Source: an uncultured Sporosarcina sp. (lineage in GTDB: Bacteria; Bacillota; Bacilli; Bacillales_A; Planococcaceae). Taken from it: a stretch of 64,000 bases of DNA. Each line of letters begins with the position of its first letter. The stretch's first letter is position 1. The stretch covers positions 22,161 through 86,160 of the forward strand of contig CANSAF010000007.1 of NCBI GenBank assembly GCA_947644645.1, read 5' to 3'. Shown one piece after another: positions 63,777 through 64,000 of the stretch. The translations under genes were made by a program, and so were the position numbers. A model generated the notes under the pieces. It was not told where the DNA came from. It saw nothing but the letters and a program-made list of their open reading frames with translations, and searched no databases.

Positions 63777-63824
63777 TTCCATAAACGGGTGCTATTCATG
63801 AAAAAGGATTACATCCCAAACGGG
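63777..63824. repeat. Short repeats, copies 2 and 3, downstream of the GNAT gene
   Basis: TTCCATAAACGGG (63777-63789) repeats the upstream copy. A further AAACGGG lies at 63818-63824. The remaining sequence to 64000 holds no gene that I can support. Confidence 0.35.
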
Positions 63825-64000
63825 AGAGAGTGTTGAATATCATAAGCCTAACTCCTCACTCAAGATACGAAGGGAGTAGACCGTTTCACCTCTCAAAAAC
63901 CTTAACGTTATAAATTCGCACTTTTTTGACGGCTCCCCCATCGAACTATATAAGTTGAATTAACTTTTTTACATTCTGACGCAAAGACGGTCAATGACTT

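Noticed and set aside
1-64000. CRISPR arrays, tRNA or rRNA genes, prophage or transposase genes
   Set aside because: I looked for regularly spaced repeats, cloverleaf-like sequences and mobile-element enzymes on both strands and found none that I can support.

Overview
The window is low-GC Firmicutes DNA. Strong AGGAGG-type ribosome binding sites, frequent TTG/GTG starts, a GbsR/GbsAB choline locus, a SigV/RsiV pair, an RsbQ homologue and a lutABC-lutR-lutP cluster point to Bacillales. Gene content would suit a Planococcaceae member such as Sporosarcina or Solibacillus, but that genus-level placement is inference. I see no rRNA, tRNA, CRISPR array, intact transposase or prophage. Most of the window is chromosomal housekeeping and accessory metabolism arranged in short operons separated by clear hairpin terminators.

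Layout. 1-4.2 kb: choline-to-glycine-betaine oxidation (gbsB partial, gbsA), the divergent repressor gbsR and a betaine/choline-binding lipoprotein, with two matching GbsR-type operators in the divergent promoter region. 4.3-6.7 kb: ECF sigma factor SigV, its lysozyme-sensing anti-sigma RsiV and a peptidoglycan deacetylase. 6.9-9.3 kb: an RsbQ-like hydrolase next to a PAS-GGDEF protein, preceded by a decayed globin-coupled sensor. 9.5-13.1 kb: an M20 amidohydrolase with a two-gene membrane system, then a convergent C45/Ntn hydrolase. 13.3-19.8 kb: a seven-gene operon with an ABC importer, an alkaline-phosphatase-superfamily phosphodiesterase, a DeoR regulator and a PHP phosphoesterase. This looks like uptake plus intracellular breakdown of an organophosphorus compound. 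19.8-24.5 kb: FMN reductase, a small protein, a 7TMR-DISM-GGDEF gene broken by an in-frame TGA, and a BCCT transporter.

25-31.5 kb: a BceAB/YxdLM-type ABC transporter with a YxeA-like protein, facing an OmpR-type two-component system, followed by a YitT protein and a small unknown gene. 31.6-35.6 kb: a TetR repressor divergent from an RND efflux pump, with a palindrome in the pump promoter spacer. 35.9-41.2 kb: lactate utilisation (lutP-lutR-lutA-lutB-lutC), with two identical palindromes at the lutP promoter. 41.5-43.4 kb: a small charged protein, a receiver-less response-regulator fragment and an intact histidine kinase. 43.5-50.6 kb: a dipeptide ABC operon headed by a second M20 amidohydrolase.

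50.9-55.9 kb: a truncated, frameshifted MMPL transporter pseudogene, then a cst-type persulfide detoxification operon (cstA, cstB, tauE) with two CsoR/CstR-type operators and no cstR in the window. 56-64 kb: a cation antiporter, nitroreductase, Hsp33, a UPF0291 protein, a luciferase-like oxidoreductase, an Rrf2 regulator with a Fur-like box, an XRE/membrane protein pair, and a GNAT acetyltransferase flanked by short repeats.

The items most worth follow-up are the RsbQ/PAS-GGDEF pair with its decayed globin neighbour, the phosphodiesterase/PHP importer operon, and the receiver-less regulator beside an intact kinase. Several regulatory sites were read directly (GbsR, LutR, CstR, TetR and Fur-like). 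Three genes carry recent-looking lesions: a TGA stop, a one-base A-tract slip and a decayed globin.
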